Shown: positions 55,786 through 64,000, counted from the stretch's first letter. The stretch: 64,000 nucleotides of DNA from Rhodococcus sp. X156 (GCF_004006015.1 NZ_CP034766.1:2017001-2081000), one strand, 5' to 3'. Translations and numbers: made by a program. Notes: generated by a model from the sequence alone, not told the origin.

Positions 55786-56439
55786 GTGACCGTGGGCCCC
55801 TCCGGCGCACCGCACTTCCGGGCGGTGAGCCCCGACGCGCTGGCGGCCGAGCTCGTCGCGCTGTGCCTGCGGGTGGAGCAGCACGGCCCGGCGCTGCGGG
55901 TGCTGCTCGACGGCGCCGACGCTGCTCGCCCGGCGGAGCTGGCAGCGGCGGTGGCCGAGCTGCTGCGCGCCGCGGGCCGACCCTGCGCGGTGGTCGACCT
56001 CCGGTGGTGGCTGCGCCCGGCGTCGCTGCGCCTGGAGCACGGGCGCACCGACGCCGACAGCTACCGCGACGAGTGGTTCGACCTGGCGGCGCTGCGCCGG
56101 GAGGTGCTCGACCCGCTGGGCCCGGGCGGCACCGGGCAGTGGCTGCCCACGCTGTGGGACCCGGCCACCGACCGGGCCACCCGCGCGGCCCGGCTCCGCT
56201 GCGGGGAGGGCCAGGTGGTGCTGGTGGCCGGGCCGATGCTGCTGGGCCGCGGCCTGCCCGCCGAGCTGGCGGTGCACCTGCACCTGAGCGAGGCGAGCCT
56301 GCGGCGACGGGTCACCGACGAGCTGGCGTGGACGGTGCCCGCACTGGTGGCCCACGAGCGCGACGCCGACAGCGACGCCGTCGCCGACGCGGTGGTGCGC
56401 ACCGACCATCCCGACCGCCCGGCCCTGCTGGTGCGCTAG
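55786..56439 (+). CDS. Uridine-kinase-like protein with degenerate P-loop
   Basis: A 217-residue protein resembling the nucleoside/uridine kinase family. [19 protein letters not shown], the segment around [14 protein letters not shown] and the Walker-B-like [16 protein letters not shown] are recognisable. The phosphate-binding loop, normally DG-x4-GK(S/T), reads [14 protein letters not shown], with neither the glycine-lysine nor the Ser/Thr. ATP binding is therefore doubtful. The GTG at 55786 leads a leaderless message, divergent from pdxT. The gene ends in a CTAG shared with the convergent small gene. Confidence 0.7.
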   Translation: MTVGPSGAPHFRAVSPDALAAELVALCLRVEQHGPALRVLLDGADAARPAELAAAVAELLRAAGRPCAVVDLRWWLRPASLRLEHGRTDADSYRDEWFDLAALRREVLDPLGPGGTGQWLPTLWDPATDRATRAARLRCGEGQVVLVAGPMLLGRGLPAELAVHLHLSEASLRRRVTDELAWTVPALVAHERDADSDAVADAVVRTDHPDRPALLVR

Positions 56440-56768
56440 CGCGCCTGCGCCGGGCTCAGCAAGGACAGCTGGGCCACCAGCCCGCCCTCGACGTGCACCA
56501 CCGGACCCAGCCGGCGCCCCGGCTGGTGCGGGTCCCACAGCTGGTAGCTGCCCGACACGAGCTCGGGGTACACCGCGGTGAGCCCGCGGGTGCCGTCCGG
56601 AGCCGCTCGCACGTGCACGCCGGTGTGCCCGACAGCCCGCGTGCTGCCCGCGTGTGAGATGTCGATTTCGGTGCCGGCGAAGCGATCGGGCAGGTGGACC
56701 ACCAGCGCGCCGATGTCGCCACCGATGTCGAGCACCACCGATCCGCCCTGCACCTGCTGCTGTTCCAC
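56436..56768 (-). CDS. Small conserved-looking protein of unknown function
   Basis: A 110-residue soluble protein I do not recognise. It is predicted to be mostly beta strands (GGSVVLDIGGDIGALVVHLPD, GTEIDISHAGSTRAVGHTGV, SYQLWDPHQPGRR). There is no signal peptide or membrane span. The GTG at 56768 has AGGAG 7 bases upstream. It lies 10 bases after the DUF4331 gene and is the last gene of that operon. Confidence 0.7.
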   Translation of the reverse strand: MEQQQVQGGSVVLDIGGDIGALVVHLPDRFAGTEIDISHAGSTRAVGHTGVHVRAAPDGTRGLTAVYPELVSGSYQLWDPHQPGRRLGPVVHVEGGLVAQLSLLSPAQAR

Positions 56769-56778
56769 GTCGGTGCTC

Positions 56779-58194
56779 CTAGCTGCCTGGCGCGTAGGGG
56801 CGCGGCATGGTGGCGAACCCGCTGTTGGGGATGTTGAGGTAGGGGAAGCTGCTCAGCAGCGGCCCGTTCTCCTGGCCCGCGTAGTCGCCGAGCAGCGCCA
56901 CGGCGAGGTCGGGCACGTAGCCGGAGTCCACCACCGGGATCGTCGCCCCGGCGACAGCCCGCAGCTCGACGTCCGCGACGTCGTCGGGCACGCGACGGCC
57001 GTTCGGAAAGCCGGCCAGGTCGCCGACGAGCACGCCGTACTCGCGCAGCGCGGTGGCCGGCGGGATGGCCATGTTCAGCCGCACCAGGTCGGCGAGCACG
57101 GGGCCGGTGTAGTTCTGGAAGCCCGGCACGAGGCCCTCGGGGAAGCCGGTGAGGAAGATCCGGACCAGGTCGTTGCGGTCCTTGGTGTAGGCGCGCAGGT
57201 TGTTGAAGACCAGCGGGTACAGCTCGGGCAGCCGCCGGGCGAGCTCCGGCTGCAGCACCCGCTCCAGGAAGGCGGCGTCGTTGGTGGGCGAGCTGGCGTT
57301 CCACAGGTCCTTCTGCCCGATGCCGATGAGCAGCTCGTTGAACAGCGGGTTGGCCAACCGCGAGACCTGCTGCCAGGCGCCCATTCCCACCCGCCTGCCG
57401 TCCTCCTCCACGCTGGTCATCGCCTGGCGGCTGGCCGAGGCGTAGACCCCGATGACCGAGCTGGGCGCCATGACGTCGGTGGGGTTGCTGCCGTCGGCGG
57501 CCAGCAGCGTCTTGGGCAGCTGCAGCGCGATGGTGTGCACGTTGAGCCCGCGAAAGGAGTCCACACCCGGGGCGGGGAACAGTGGGCCGGTGTGCAGGAA
57601 CTGCAGCGGCCGGATGTCGTCGAGGTCGAACACCGCACCAAGGTCGACGAAGAAGGCGTCGGCCCGCTGGCCGGCGAACACCGTGGCGCCGTCGCTGAGC
57701 TGGCGAATGGCCGGCGGGACGTACTGCGGGTAGCTCGGCGTGGAGTGCACCCCCACGTTGCAGGGCGGGGACGGGATGTCGTCGCCGACGACGGTGCTCG
57801 TGCCGTCCTTGAGCACCTTGGTGACCGTGTAGGTCTGGCGCCGGTTGAGGTTGGCGTAGGTGGTGGCTCCGGAACCGTTCGGGTCCACCGACACGGTTCC
57901 GAGGTTGTACATGAACGAGCCCGGGTCGGCGTAGGTCTCGGTGAAGCGGAACTGGTAAGTGATGTCCGGCCGTTGCCCCTCCGCGGTGATCGGCGTGTTG
58001 AAGACGTGGATCTCGTAGAGCACGTCGTCGCCGAAGACGAAGAAGTTGGGTCCGCCGTCGGGGTTCTGGAACGGGATGAAGTTGGCGAGCAGGGTGACGG
58101 TGTCCGGCCGGTCGGGGCTGACGAAGGCGTACACGTCGGTGTTGTCGGCGACGGGGTCCTGGGAGATCTCCGGGGCTTCGCGGTGCGAGGACAT
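56779..58194 (-). CDS. DUF4331 domain protein
   Basis: A 471-residue protein covered almost wholly by DUF4331. The start MSSHREAPEISQDPVADNTD with AFVSPDRPDTVTLLANFIPF is the family signature, and INSAITGG-like loops give way to VDLGAVFDLDDIRPL and YPLVFNNLRAYTKDRNDLVR. Function is unknown. Many relatives are exported, but no signal peptide is seen here. The ATG at 58194 has GAGG 6 bases upstream. It follows the small Tat-exported protein by 113 bases, so the three genes are one operon. Confidence 0.88.
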   Translation of the reverse strand: MSSHREAPEISQDPVADNTDVYAFVSPDRPDTVTLLANFIPFQNPDGGPNFFVFGDDVLYEIHVFNTPITAEGQRPDITYQFRFTETYADPGSFMYNLGTVSVDPNGSGATTYANLNRRQTYTVTKVLKDGTSTVVGDDIPSPPCNVGVHSTPSYPQYVPPAIRQLSDGATVFAGQRADAFFVDLGAVFDLDDIRPLQFLHTGPLFPAPGVDSFRGLNVHTIALQLPKTLLAADGSNPTDVMAPSSVIGVYASASRQAMTSVEEDGRRVGMGAWQQVSRLANPLFNELLIGIGQKDLWNASSPTNDAAFLERVLQPELARRLPELYPLVFNNLRAYTKDRNDLVRIFLTGFPEGLVPGFQNYTGPVLADLVRLNMAIPPATALREYGVLVGDLAGFPNGRRVPDDVADVELRAVAGATIPVVDSGYVPDLAVALLGDYAGQENGPLLSSFPYLNIPNSGFATMPRPYAPGS

Positions 58195-58307
58195 CTCTTA
58201 CCTCTTCGGTCGTGGTCTGGTCACGCGGGAGCCCGCCGACAAGACGGTCGGCAGAGTAGGGAAGCTGCCCGGAGCTGGGCAGGAGGTTGGCTGAGCGGGG
58301 CGCGGCG

Positions 58308-58583
58308 TCAGAGCTGCGCGGTGGGCGCCTCGTGGGTCAGCCGGGCGGCCAGTGCCTTGTCGGTCAGCGTCGACGACTGCTCTCCGTGCATCACGGTGAA
58401 CTCACCGGTGCTGGCGTCGCGCAGCAGCAGCACCACCGGCCCGTCGAGCTGCTTGGCCCGGGCTGCAGGCTCGGCGTGCGCCGTGCCCGCCAGCACCGCG
58501 CCCGGCACCGCGGAGGCCGCTCCCACCGCGACCGCGCCCAGCGAGGCCGTGCGCAGAAAGCTCCGACGATTGGTCTCAGCCAT
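58308..58583 (-). CDS. Small Tat-exported protein of unknown function
   Basis: A 91-residue protein with a twin-arginine signal (NRRSFLRTASLGAVAVGAAS, then AGTAHAE as the likely cleavage site near residue 37). The mature part of about 54 residues contains a short strand pair (DGPVVLLLRDASTGEFTVMH). Tat export usually means folding or cofactor loading in the cytoplasm. The ATG at 58583 has GAGAGG 7 bases upstream. It heads the DUF4331 operon, and the two exported/unknown proteins may work together (inferred). Confidence 0.75.
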   Translation of the reverse strand: MAETNRRSFLRTASLGAVAVGAASAVPGAVLAGTAHAEPAARAKQLDGPVVLLLRDASTGEFTVMHGEQSSTLTDKALAARLTHEAPTAQL

Positions 58584-58873
58584 GTGAATGCCTCTCGATC
58601 AGTGCAGACGGGTGCCCGAGGAGTCGATAGGTGCACGCGTGCAGACGCTGTTCGGCGCACAGAAAACAATTCATCGACACCCGCCGGTAAAGATCATCTC
58701 CCGGCACCCGACTCATCCCCCGTGGCCTGGTCAAATGAACAACCCGGCACCCGCAAATAGTGACACTCGACACAGCATTCGGCAACAGAAAGAATGCCGG
58801 TTGGCGGCGCATTCGGCCGAATTCTCTGGGGCACCGGCGAATTGCGCCAGAAATTGCGCCGGCGCAGCGAGGA
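58584..58873. promoter_or_regulatory. 290-base, comparatively AT-rich intergenic region
   Basis: No gene is seen. It is less GC-rich than its surroundings, with AACAATTCATCG, AAATGAACAACC and GAAAGAATGCC stretches, and should hold the promoter of the Tat protein/DUF4331 operon. A perfect palindrome ATTCGGCCGAAT (58811-58822) and the direct repeat AATTGCGCC (twice near 58842-58862) lie downstream of azlD and may serve as its terminator or as regulatory sites. Confidence 0.45.
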
Positions 58874-59191
58874 TCAGGCCACGCCAGCCAGGCGCAGCAG
58901 CGCGGTGGTGCCCGCGGCCACCAGCACCACCACCACGAACGGGGCTCGCCGCCACAGCGCCAGCAGACCCGCACCCACGCCGAGCACGCGCGCCCAGCCG
59001 CCGAAGGAGGACCCGTCGAGCACGGCCGTGGTGACCGCCAGCGACAGCAGCAGCGCGGTCGCGGCCAGCCCCAGCAGCCGCACCACGCGCGGTGGCACGT
59101 GCACGCGCCGACGCAGCAGCCCGCCGGAGACCCGGATCAGGAAGGTGCCCGCGGCGAGCACGCCGATCACCCACCAGCTGACCGGGCTCAT
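58874..59191 (-). CDS. azlD: AzlD-family branched-chain amino acid transporter small subunit
   Basis: A 105-residue membrane protein with three or four hydrophobic spans (SWWVIGVLAAGTFLIRVSGG; RVVRLLGLAATALLLSLAV; FVVVVLVAAGTTALLRL). It is the small partner of AzlC-type exporters of branched-chain amino acids. The ATG at 59191 overlaps the azlC stop by 4 bases. Confidence 0.88.
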   Translation of the reverse strand: MSPVSWWVIGVLAAGTFLIRVSGGLLRRRVHVPPRVVRLLGLAATALLLSLAVTTAVLDGSSFGGWARVLGVGAGLLALWRRAPFVVVVLVAAGTTALLRLAGVA

Positions 59192-59901
59192 CCGCGCAGC
59201 TCCCGCCAGGCCAGGACCACGCCGCACAACCCCGCGAGCACGCCCACGCCGGCCGGCAGCAACGGGGTGAGCACCAGGGCCACGGTGGCGCCGGCCACCG
59301 CCACCCGGCGGTCCAGGCGGTCGCGCAGCGCCGGGGCGACGAGGGCGAGCAGGGCCGCGGGGAAGGCGGCGTCCACCCCGAGCGCGTCCGGGTCGCCCAG
59401 CAGGTTGCCGCCGAGCGCGCCGATCACCGTGCCCAGGTTCCAGGCGAGGAACAGCAGCACCCCGGCGACGGCGAAAGCCAGCCGGGCGTGGGCGCGGTCG
59501 GGCTGGGCGCGGGTGAACGCGGTGGCCTCGTCGGTCATCAGGTGCGCACCCAGCAGGCGCCGCCACTTTGAACCGGAGAGCACGTCGGCCAGCACCAGGC
59601 CGTAGGGCAGGTGCCGGGCGTTGAGCACCAGGCCGCCGACGATCATCGCCACCGGGCCCGCGCCACCGGCCGCGGCGGCGAGCACCAGGAACTGCGCGCC
59701 CCCGGAGTACAGCAGCAGCGACATGGCCACCGTCTTGGCCACCGAGAGCCCGGTGGCCACCGCGACCGTGCCGAAGGACAGCCCCACCAGCGCGATGGCC
59801 AGCAGCAGCGGGGAGAGCCGCCTGGCGACCTGCCAGGGTGTCGGCAGGTCACCAGGGTGGTCGGGCGTCCTCGGCTGCTCGGGTGAGGCTGGTTCAGACA
59901 A
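59188..59901 (-). CDS. azlC: AzlC-family branched-chain amino acid exporter large subunit
   Basis: A 237-residue membrane protein of the AzlC (LIV-E) family. LLLYSGGAQFLVLAA and VLNARHLPYGLVLAD, together with HLMTDEATAFT, are the family signatures, and seven to eight spans are expected. The start is TTG at 59901, 12 bases after the pdxS stop; no better start exists. Such two-gene exporters handle leucine, isoleucine or valine analogues. Being in the pdxS transcript is unusual. Confidence 0.88.
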   Translation of the reverse strand: MSEPASPEQPRTPDHPGDLPTPWQVARRLSPLLLAIALVGLSFGTVAVATGLSVAKTVAMSLLLYSGGAQFLVLAAAAGGAGPVAMIVGGLVLNARHLPYGLVLADVLSGSKWRRLLGAHLMTDEATAFTRAQPDRAHARLAFAVAGVLLFLAWNLGTVIGALGGNLLGDPDALGVDAAFPAALLALVAPALRDRLDRRVAVAGATVALVLTPLLPAGVGVLAGLCGVVLAWRELRG

Positions 59902-59912
59902 TCCGGAGGGGG

Positions 59913-60836
59913 CTACCAGCCGCGGGTGGACAGCCGGTGATCCACCGGCAGCTGCTCCACGTTGATGCCGACCATCGCCTCGCCCAGGCCGCGGGAGACC
60001 TTGGCCAGGGTGTCGGGGTCGTCGTGGAAGGTGGTGGCCTTGACGATGGCCTCCGCGCGCTGCGCGGGGTTGCCGGACTTGAAGATGCCCGAGCCGACGA
60101 AGACGCCGTCGGCGCCCAGCTGCATCATCATGGCCGCGTCGGCCGGGGTGGCGATGCCACCGGCGGTGAACAGCGTGACGGGCAGCTTGCCCGCGGCGGC
60201 GACCTCGGCCACCAGCTCGTAGGGGGCCTGCAGCTCCTTGGCGGCGACGTAGAGCTCGTCGGCGCGCAGCGTGGACAGCCGGCGGATCTCCGCGGAGATG
60301 GTGCGCATGTGCATGGTGGCGTTGGAGACGTCCCCCGTGCCGGCCTCACCCTTGGAGCGGATCATGGCCGCACCCTCGGTGATGCGGCGCAGGGCCTCGC
60401 CGAGGTTGGTGGCACCGCAGACGAAGGGCACGGTGAACTGCCACTTGTCGATGTGGTGGGCGTAGTCGGCCGGGGTGAGGACCTCGGACTCGTCGACGTA
60501 GTCCACGCCCAGGCTCTGCAGGATCTGCGCCTCGACGAAGTGACCGATGCGGGCCTTGGCCATCACCGGGATGCTGACCGAGGAGATGATGCTGTCGATC
60601 ATGTCCGGGTCGCTCATCCGGGAGACGCCGCCCTCGGCGCGGATGTCGGCGGGGACGCGCTCCAGGGCCATCACGGCCACGGCGCCGGCGTCCTCGGCGA
60701 TCTTGGCCTGCTCGGCGGTGACCACGTCCATGATGACGCCGCCCTTGAGCATCTCCGCCATGCCGCGCTTCACGCGGGCCGTGCCGGTTCCGCCTGCGGT
60801 GGACGGCTGAGGGGTGCTGGGCTGAGCGGTGCTCAC
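59913..60836 (-). CDS. pdxS: Pyridoxal 5'-phosphate synthase lyase subunit
   Basis: A 307-residue PLP synthase that builds pyridoxal phosphate from ribose 5-phosphate, glyceraldehyde 3-phosphate and ammonia from PdxT. The (beta/alpha)8 barrel shows [20 protein letters not shown], Schiff-base lysines K94 (VMAKARIGH) and K162 ([11 protein letters not shown]), and [15 protein letters not shown]. The GTG at 60836 has GGAG 6 bases upstream. It is 100 bases downstream of the Nudix gene. Confidence 0.96.
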   Translation of the reverse strand: MSTAQPSTPQPSTAGGTGTARVKRGMAEMLKGGVIMDVVTAEQAKIAEDAGAVAVMALERVPADIRAEGGVSRMSDPDMIDSIISSVSIPVMAKARIGHFVEAQILQSLGVDYVDESEVLTPADYAHHIDKWQFTVPFVCGATNLGEALRRITEGAAMIRSKGEAGTGDVSNATMHMRTISAEIRRLSTLRADELYVAAKELQAPYELVAEVAAAGKLPVTLFTAGGIATPADAAMMMQLGADGVFVGSGIFKSGNPAQRAEAIVKATTFHDDPDTLAKVSRGLGEAMVGINVEQLPVDHRLSTRGW

Positions 60837-60936
60837 GGTGTACTCCCGATCTCCTGCTGAGGCTTGGTGCCGGTCAGGCTCCATCGTAGGGGTTGGCGCC
60901 GACGTCCTCCGCCGACGTCCTCCGCCGGCGTCCGGC

Positions 60937-61956
60937 TCAGGGAATGCGCCTGAGCACCGGGCCCGGGGCGTCCGGTCCGGCCGCCGCCGCCGCGAGCGCC
61001 TCCGGCAGCAGCGCGGGCAGGCCCGGGGGGTACACCTGCTCCCCGCGGCCCTCCAGCTCGACCAGCTCCTCCGGCGTGCACCAGCGCGGCTGCGCGAACA
61101 CCCGCTGCTCCAGCTCGGTGTAGCCGTCGGTGTGCGGCAGGAACGGCGGCACGCACGCCGCGAAGTACGTCTCGGCCGCCTCCACGGTGCGGCCCTCCAG
61201 CTCCAGCACGGTGCGCCGCCACCACAGCGGTCCGCGCAGCGCCGCGACGTCCAGCCGGTGACCGGTCTCCTCGGCCACCTCGCGCACCCCCGCCTCCACC
61301 AGCGACTCCCCCGGCTCCAGCCCCCCACCGGTGGTGATCCAGTAGTGGGTGTCCGGGGCGGTGGTGCTGGCCCCGCGCAGCATGAGCACCCGGCCGTCCG
61401 GGTCGAGCAGCAGCACCCGCGCGGCCGGGCGCTGGGGCGGGGCGGTCGCGTCGGCGACCTCGGCCTCGGCGATCTCGAAGTAGCGCGGTTGCGGCGCGGT
61501 GCCGCCCAGGCGGAACCAGCGCACCAGCCGTCGGCTGCGCAGCGCCTGGGTGTCGCGCACGGCGTCGTTGTAGAAGCGGCGGGCCAGCAGCACCCGGGTC
61601 TGGGCGTCGGCCAGCTCGGCGGCCAGCTGCGGCGAGAGCTGGTCCACCGGCACCTGGTCCAGCGCCACCGACAGCGCGTTCTCCACCGTCTCGCGGCGCT
61701 CGCGGTCGGTGCGCTCGGCCCCGGCGGCCAGGCTGGTGAGCCGGCGACCGTCCACCCGGGCACCCGGGGGCACCGCGAGGGCCACCGAGCGGGCCACCAC
61801 GGCGCGCCGGGACAGGGCCGCCTCCAGCGCGATCCACGCCGAGTCCAGGCGCACGTGCAGCCGGTCGAGGCGGTGGGCGGTGCCGTAGCTCCACAGGGCG
61901 GCCAGCGCCACCAGCACGACCAGCGCCACGACCAGCAGCAGGGTCCAGGTGCTCAC
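60937..61956 (-). CDS. Membrane-anchored Nudix hydrolase
   Basis: A 339-residue protein with one N-terminal membrane helix ([21 protein letters not shown]), a helical middle region (about 25-160) and a C-terminal Nudix domain. The Nudix box [23 protein letters not shown] fits G-x5-E-x7-RE-x2-EE-x-G. Nudix enzymes cleave nucleoside-diphosphate derivatives. A protein of the same layout lies next to pimA in mycobacteria. The GTG at 61956 overlaps the pimA stop by 4 bases (GTGA). A role in recycling GDP-mannose or another sugar nucleotide near PimA is inference. Confidence 0.85.
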   Translation of the reverse strand: MSTWTLLLVVALVVLVALAALWSYGTAHRLDRLHVRLDSAWIALEAALSRRAVVARSVALAVPPGARVDGRRLTSLAAGAERTDRERRETVENALSVALDQVPVDQLSPQLAAELADAQTRVLLARRFYNDAVRDTQALRSRRLVRWFRLGGTAPQPRYFEIAEAEVADATAPPQRPAARVLLLDPDGRVLMLRGASTTAPDTHYWITTGGGLEPGESLVEAGVREVAEETGHRLDVAALRGPLWWRRTVLELEGRTVEAAETYFAACVPPFLPHTDGYTELEQRVFAQPRWCTPEELVELEGRGEQVYPPGLPALLPEALAAAAAGPDAPGPVLRRIP

Positions 61957-63083
61957 TGGTCCACCTCGTGCACCCGGTCGCGGCCGGCGGTGACGGTCTC
62001 GTAGACCTGCATCACCCGCTGGGCCACCACCTGCCAGTCGTAGCTCTGCACCGCCTCGCGCCCGGCGGCGACCAGCCGGGCCCGGCCCGGGGCGTCGCCG
62101 AGCATCTCGTGCAGGTGCCGCGCCCAGGCGGCGGAGTCGCCGGTGGGCACCAGCCGTCCGGCGGCCCCGTCGTTGAGCACCCGGCGGAAGGCGTCCAGGT
62201 CGCTGGCGGCCACCGCGGTGCCCGCGGACATGGCTTCCACCAGCACGATGCCGAAGCTCTCGCCGCCGGTGTTGGGTGCGCAGTAGACGTCGGCGCTGCG
62301 CAGCGCCGAGGCCTTCTCCTCGTCGCTGACCCGCCCGAGCAGCACCATCCGGCGGGACACCGCGCGGCCGGCGGCCTTGCGCAGCGCCGCCTCGTCGCCA
62401 CCGCCGACCACCAGCACCTGCAGGTCGGGGTGGGCGGCCACCAGCTGGGGCAGCGCACCCAGCAGCACGGGCATGCCCTTGCGCGGCTCGTCGTAGCGAC
62501 CGACGAAGGCCAGCGTGCCGCCCTCGCGGGGGAAGCCCGGCAGCGGCTGCGCGTCGGCGAAGGCGCGCACGTGCACGCCGTTGGGGATGAGCACTGCGTC
62601 GGAGCCGAGCGACTCCACCTGCCAGCGCCGGGCCAGGTCGGACACCGCGATGCGGCCGCTGATCTTCTCCAGGAACGGCTGCAGCACCGGCTGGAAGGTG
62701 CTGAGCACCCGCGAGCGGGTGGTGGAGGTGTGGAAGGTGGCGACGATGGGACCGTCGGCCACCGCCATCGCCCACATGGACAGGCTCGGCGCGTTGGGCT
62801 CGTGGATGTGCAGCACGTCGAAGGAGTTCTCCCCGATCCAGCGCCGCACCTTCGCCCAGTGGCTCGGCCCGAAGCTCAGCCGCGCCACCGACCCGTTGTA
62901 GGGCACGCCGATGGCCTTGCCGCCGTTGACCACGTACGACGGCAGCTGCGTGCCCTCCTCGGCCGGGGCCAGCACGCTGACCTCGTGGCCCTGGTCGATG
63001 AACACCGCGGCCAGCTCGGCGATGTGCGCCTGCACGCCGCCGGGCACGTCGAAGGAGTACGGGCAGACCATCCCGATCTTCAT
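61953..63083 (-). CDS. pimA: Phosphatidyl-myo-inositol alpha-mannosyltransferase PimA
   Basis: A 376-residue GT4 glycosyltransferase that transfers mannose from GDP-mannose to phosphatidylinositol at the inner face of the membrane, the first step of PIM/lipomannan synthesis. The N-terminus MKIGMVCPYSFDVPGGVQAH with the GG loop, VGRYDEPRKGMPVLL and the E-x7-E motif ESFGIVLVEAMSAG are diagnostic. The ATG at 63083 overlaps the acyltransferase stop by 4 bases. Confidence 0.96.
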   Translation of the reverse strand: MKIGMVCPYSFDVPGGVQAHIAELAAVFIDQGHEVSVLAPAEEGTQLPSYVVNGGKAIGVPYNGSVARLSFGPSHWAKVRRWIGENSFDVLHIHEPNAPSLSMWAMAVADGPIVATFHTSTTRSRVLSTFQPVLQPFLEKISGRIAVSDLARRWQVESLGSDAVLIPNGVHVRAFADAQPLPGFPREGGTLAFVGRYDEPRKGMPVLLGALPQLVAAHPDLQVLVVGGGDEAALRKAAGRAVSRRMVLLGRVSDEEKASALRSADVYCAPNTGGESFGIVLVEAMSAGTAVAASDLDAFRRVLNDGAAGRLVPTGDSAAWARHLHEMLGDAPGRARLVAAGREAVQSYDWQVVAQRVMQVYETVTAGRDRVHEVDQ

Positions 63084-63970
63084 CGCTTCCCCGCCGCCTG
63101 GTCGGCGTGCCACAGCGGTTGCAGCATGTGCCAGTCGGCCGGGTGGGCGGCGATGCCCTCGGCGAAGCGGTCGGCCATGGCCTGCGTGGCGGCCTGCACG
63201 TCCAGGGCGGGGTCGACCGGCGGGTGCACCCGCATCCGCCACCCGCGCGGGGTGTACCAGCAGTGCGCCGGCAGCAGCGCCGCCCCGGTGCTGCGGGCCA
63301 GCCGCGCCGGACCCGCGGGCATGGTGGTCTTCTCGCCGAAGAAGCTGACGGTGATGCCCACGCCGCTGAGCTCGCGGTCGCCGAGCAGGCAGATGACGCC
63401 GCCGGAGCGCAGCCGGCGGACCAGCCCGCGCACCGGCGACTCCGCACCTCCGGTGAGCGGGAGGATCTCGAAGCCGAGGCTCTCCCGGTAAGCCACGAAG
63501 CGCTGGAACAGCCGCTCCGGCTTGAGCCGCTCCGCGACGGTGGTGAAGGTGCCGTGGGTGGCCGCCAGCCACACCCCGGCCACGTCCCAGTTCCCGCTGT
63601 GCGGCAGCGCGACGACGACGCCCTTGCCCCGGGCCAGGGCCGCGTCCAGGTGCTCCCGGCCCTCGATGTCGGCGGTGATGCTCGCGGCCAGCGCCGCCTT
63701 GTCCATGGCGGGCAGCCGGAACGCCTCCCGCCAGTAGCGGCCGTAGGAGCGCAGCGACTCGCGCACCAGCTGCTCGGGCACCTCCTCCGGGGTGACGCCC
63801 AGCACCCGGGCCAGGTTGCGGCGCAGCTGCTGGGTGCCCGGACCGCCCCAGCGCGCGGCCAGGCCCGCGCCGGCGTCGGCGAGGCGGGCGGCCACCGGCT
63901 CCGGCAGGGCGCGCACCACCCGCCATCCCGCCGCGTACCCCAGGTCGGCGGCGCGCTCAGCTGCCCGCAC
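63080..63970 (-). CDS. Phosphatidylinositol mannoside acyltransferase
   Basis: A 296-residue acyltransferase of the LpxL/HtrB-like family found between pgsA and pimA in mycobacteria, where it acylates the mannose of PIM1/PIM2. The catalytic H-x4-D motif is HSGNWD (residues about 123-128), with LARGKGVVVALP before it and CLLGDRELSG after. The GTG at 63970 lies 3 bases downstream of a likely pgsA stop. With pimA it forms the core of PIM synthesis. Confidence 0.93.
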   Translation of the reverse strand: MRAAERAADLGYAAGWRVVRALPEPVAARLADAGAGLAARWGGPGTQQLRRNLARVLGVTPEEVPEQLVRESLRSYGRYWREAFRLPAMDKAALAASITADIEGREHLDAALARGKGVVVALPHSGNWDVAGVWLAATHGTFTTVAERLKPERLFQRFVAYRESLGFEILPLTGGAESPVRGLVRRLRSGGVICLLGDRELSGVGITVSFFGEKTTMPAGPARLARSTGAALLPAHCWYTPRGWRMRVHPPVDPALDVQAATQAMADRFAEGIAAHPADWHMLQPLWHADQAAGKR

Positions 63971-63973
63971 GGG

Positions 63974-64000
63974 TCAGACCGGGATCTGGTCGCGGGCGCC
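63974..64000 (-). CDS. Possible 3' end of the phosphatidylinositol-phosphate synthase gene
   Basis: Only the last eight codons (GARDQIPV) and a TGA at 63974-63976 are visible. The call rests on gene order: in mycobacteria pgsA1 directly precedes the PIM acyltransferase. The sequence alone cannot identify the family. Confidence 0.3.
   Translation of the reverse strand, partial: GARDQIPV

Overview
The window is GC-rich chromosomal DNA (clearly above 65% GC by eye) from an actinobacterium, most probably a mycolata-type or pseudonocardial member of the Mycobacteriales/Pseudonocardiales. The evidence is the gene order hisS, glyoxalase-like hydrolase, cyclophilin, relA, apt, secF, secD, yajC, ruvB, ruvA, ruvC. 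A second block, yebC, pdxT, pdxS, membrane Nudix protein, pimA, phosphatidylinositol-mannoside acyltransferase (probably followed by pgsA), agrees with it. Both blocks match the Mycobacterium/Rhodococcus layout. Perfect or near-perfect actinobacterial LexA boxes, many GTG/TTG starts and probable leaderless transcripts fit this assignment. I cannot name a genus.

Region 1 (1-23785, all minus strand) is an accessory catabolic block for a CoA-activated, probably branched or alicyclic/terpenoid/steroid-like acid. In the direction of transcription it holds a zinc alcohol dehydrogenase and an SDR, then a thiolase, a PaaI-like thioesterase and another SDR. Next come an acyl-CoA ligase, an orphan biotin-type carboxyltransferase and a fused double acyl-CoA dehydrogenase. 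A complete Dpp/Opp-type ABC transporter with a cupin and an SDR attached follows. Last is a two-subunit acyl-CoA dehydrogenase, two family III CoA-transferases, a split MaoC hydratase pair and a thiolase-like protein that runs off the window. Most neighbours overlap by 1-10 bases, so these are long operons. Palindromes at 6142-6173 and 13385-13432 look like operators, and two of them share the core CTATTAGG.

Region 2 (23786-32240) continues this theme. A LuxR-type regulator is divergent from the alcohol dehydrogenase. It is followed by an FMO-type monooxygenase, a degenerate amidohydrolase, acyl-CoA thioesterase II, and a TetR-headed operon (TetR, TIGR03084-type protein, two acyl-CoA dehydrogenases) with a clear 9+9 bp operator.

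Region 3 (32239-47482) is the housekeeping core: a CsoR-family sensor with its operator, a DUF4870 membrane protein, hisS, the hydrolase, two tandem cyclophilins, an SOS-boxed DUF222/HNH endonuclease, relA, apt, the SecDF-YajC translocon subunits and ruvCAB with an SOS box.

Region 4 (47657-64000) mixes metabolic and envelope genes. It has an enoyl-CoA hydratase/SDR pair, a membrane-anchored PemK/MazF-like protein that overlaps tail to tail with an uncharacterised two-gene membrane/secreted operon, a NarL-type two-component system coupled to an AlkZ-like winged-helix protein, and yebC. After these come a divergent leaderless pair (pdxT and a uridine-kinase-like protein with a degenerate P-loop), a DUF4331 operon, an AzlCD exporter, pdxS, a membrane-anchored Nudix protein, pimA and the PIM acyltransferase. 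The best candidates for an undescribed system are the PemK-membrane protein/overlapping operon at 49317-50994 and the catabolic block with its subunit-split catalytic residues. No tRNA, rRNA, CRISPR array, insertion sequence or prophage was recognised.
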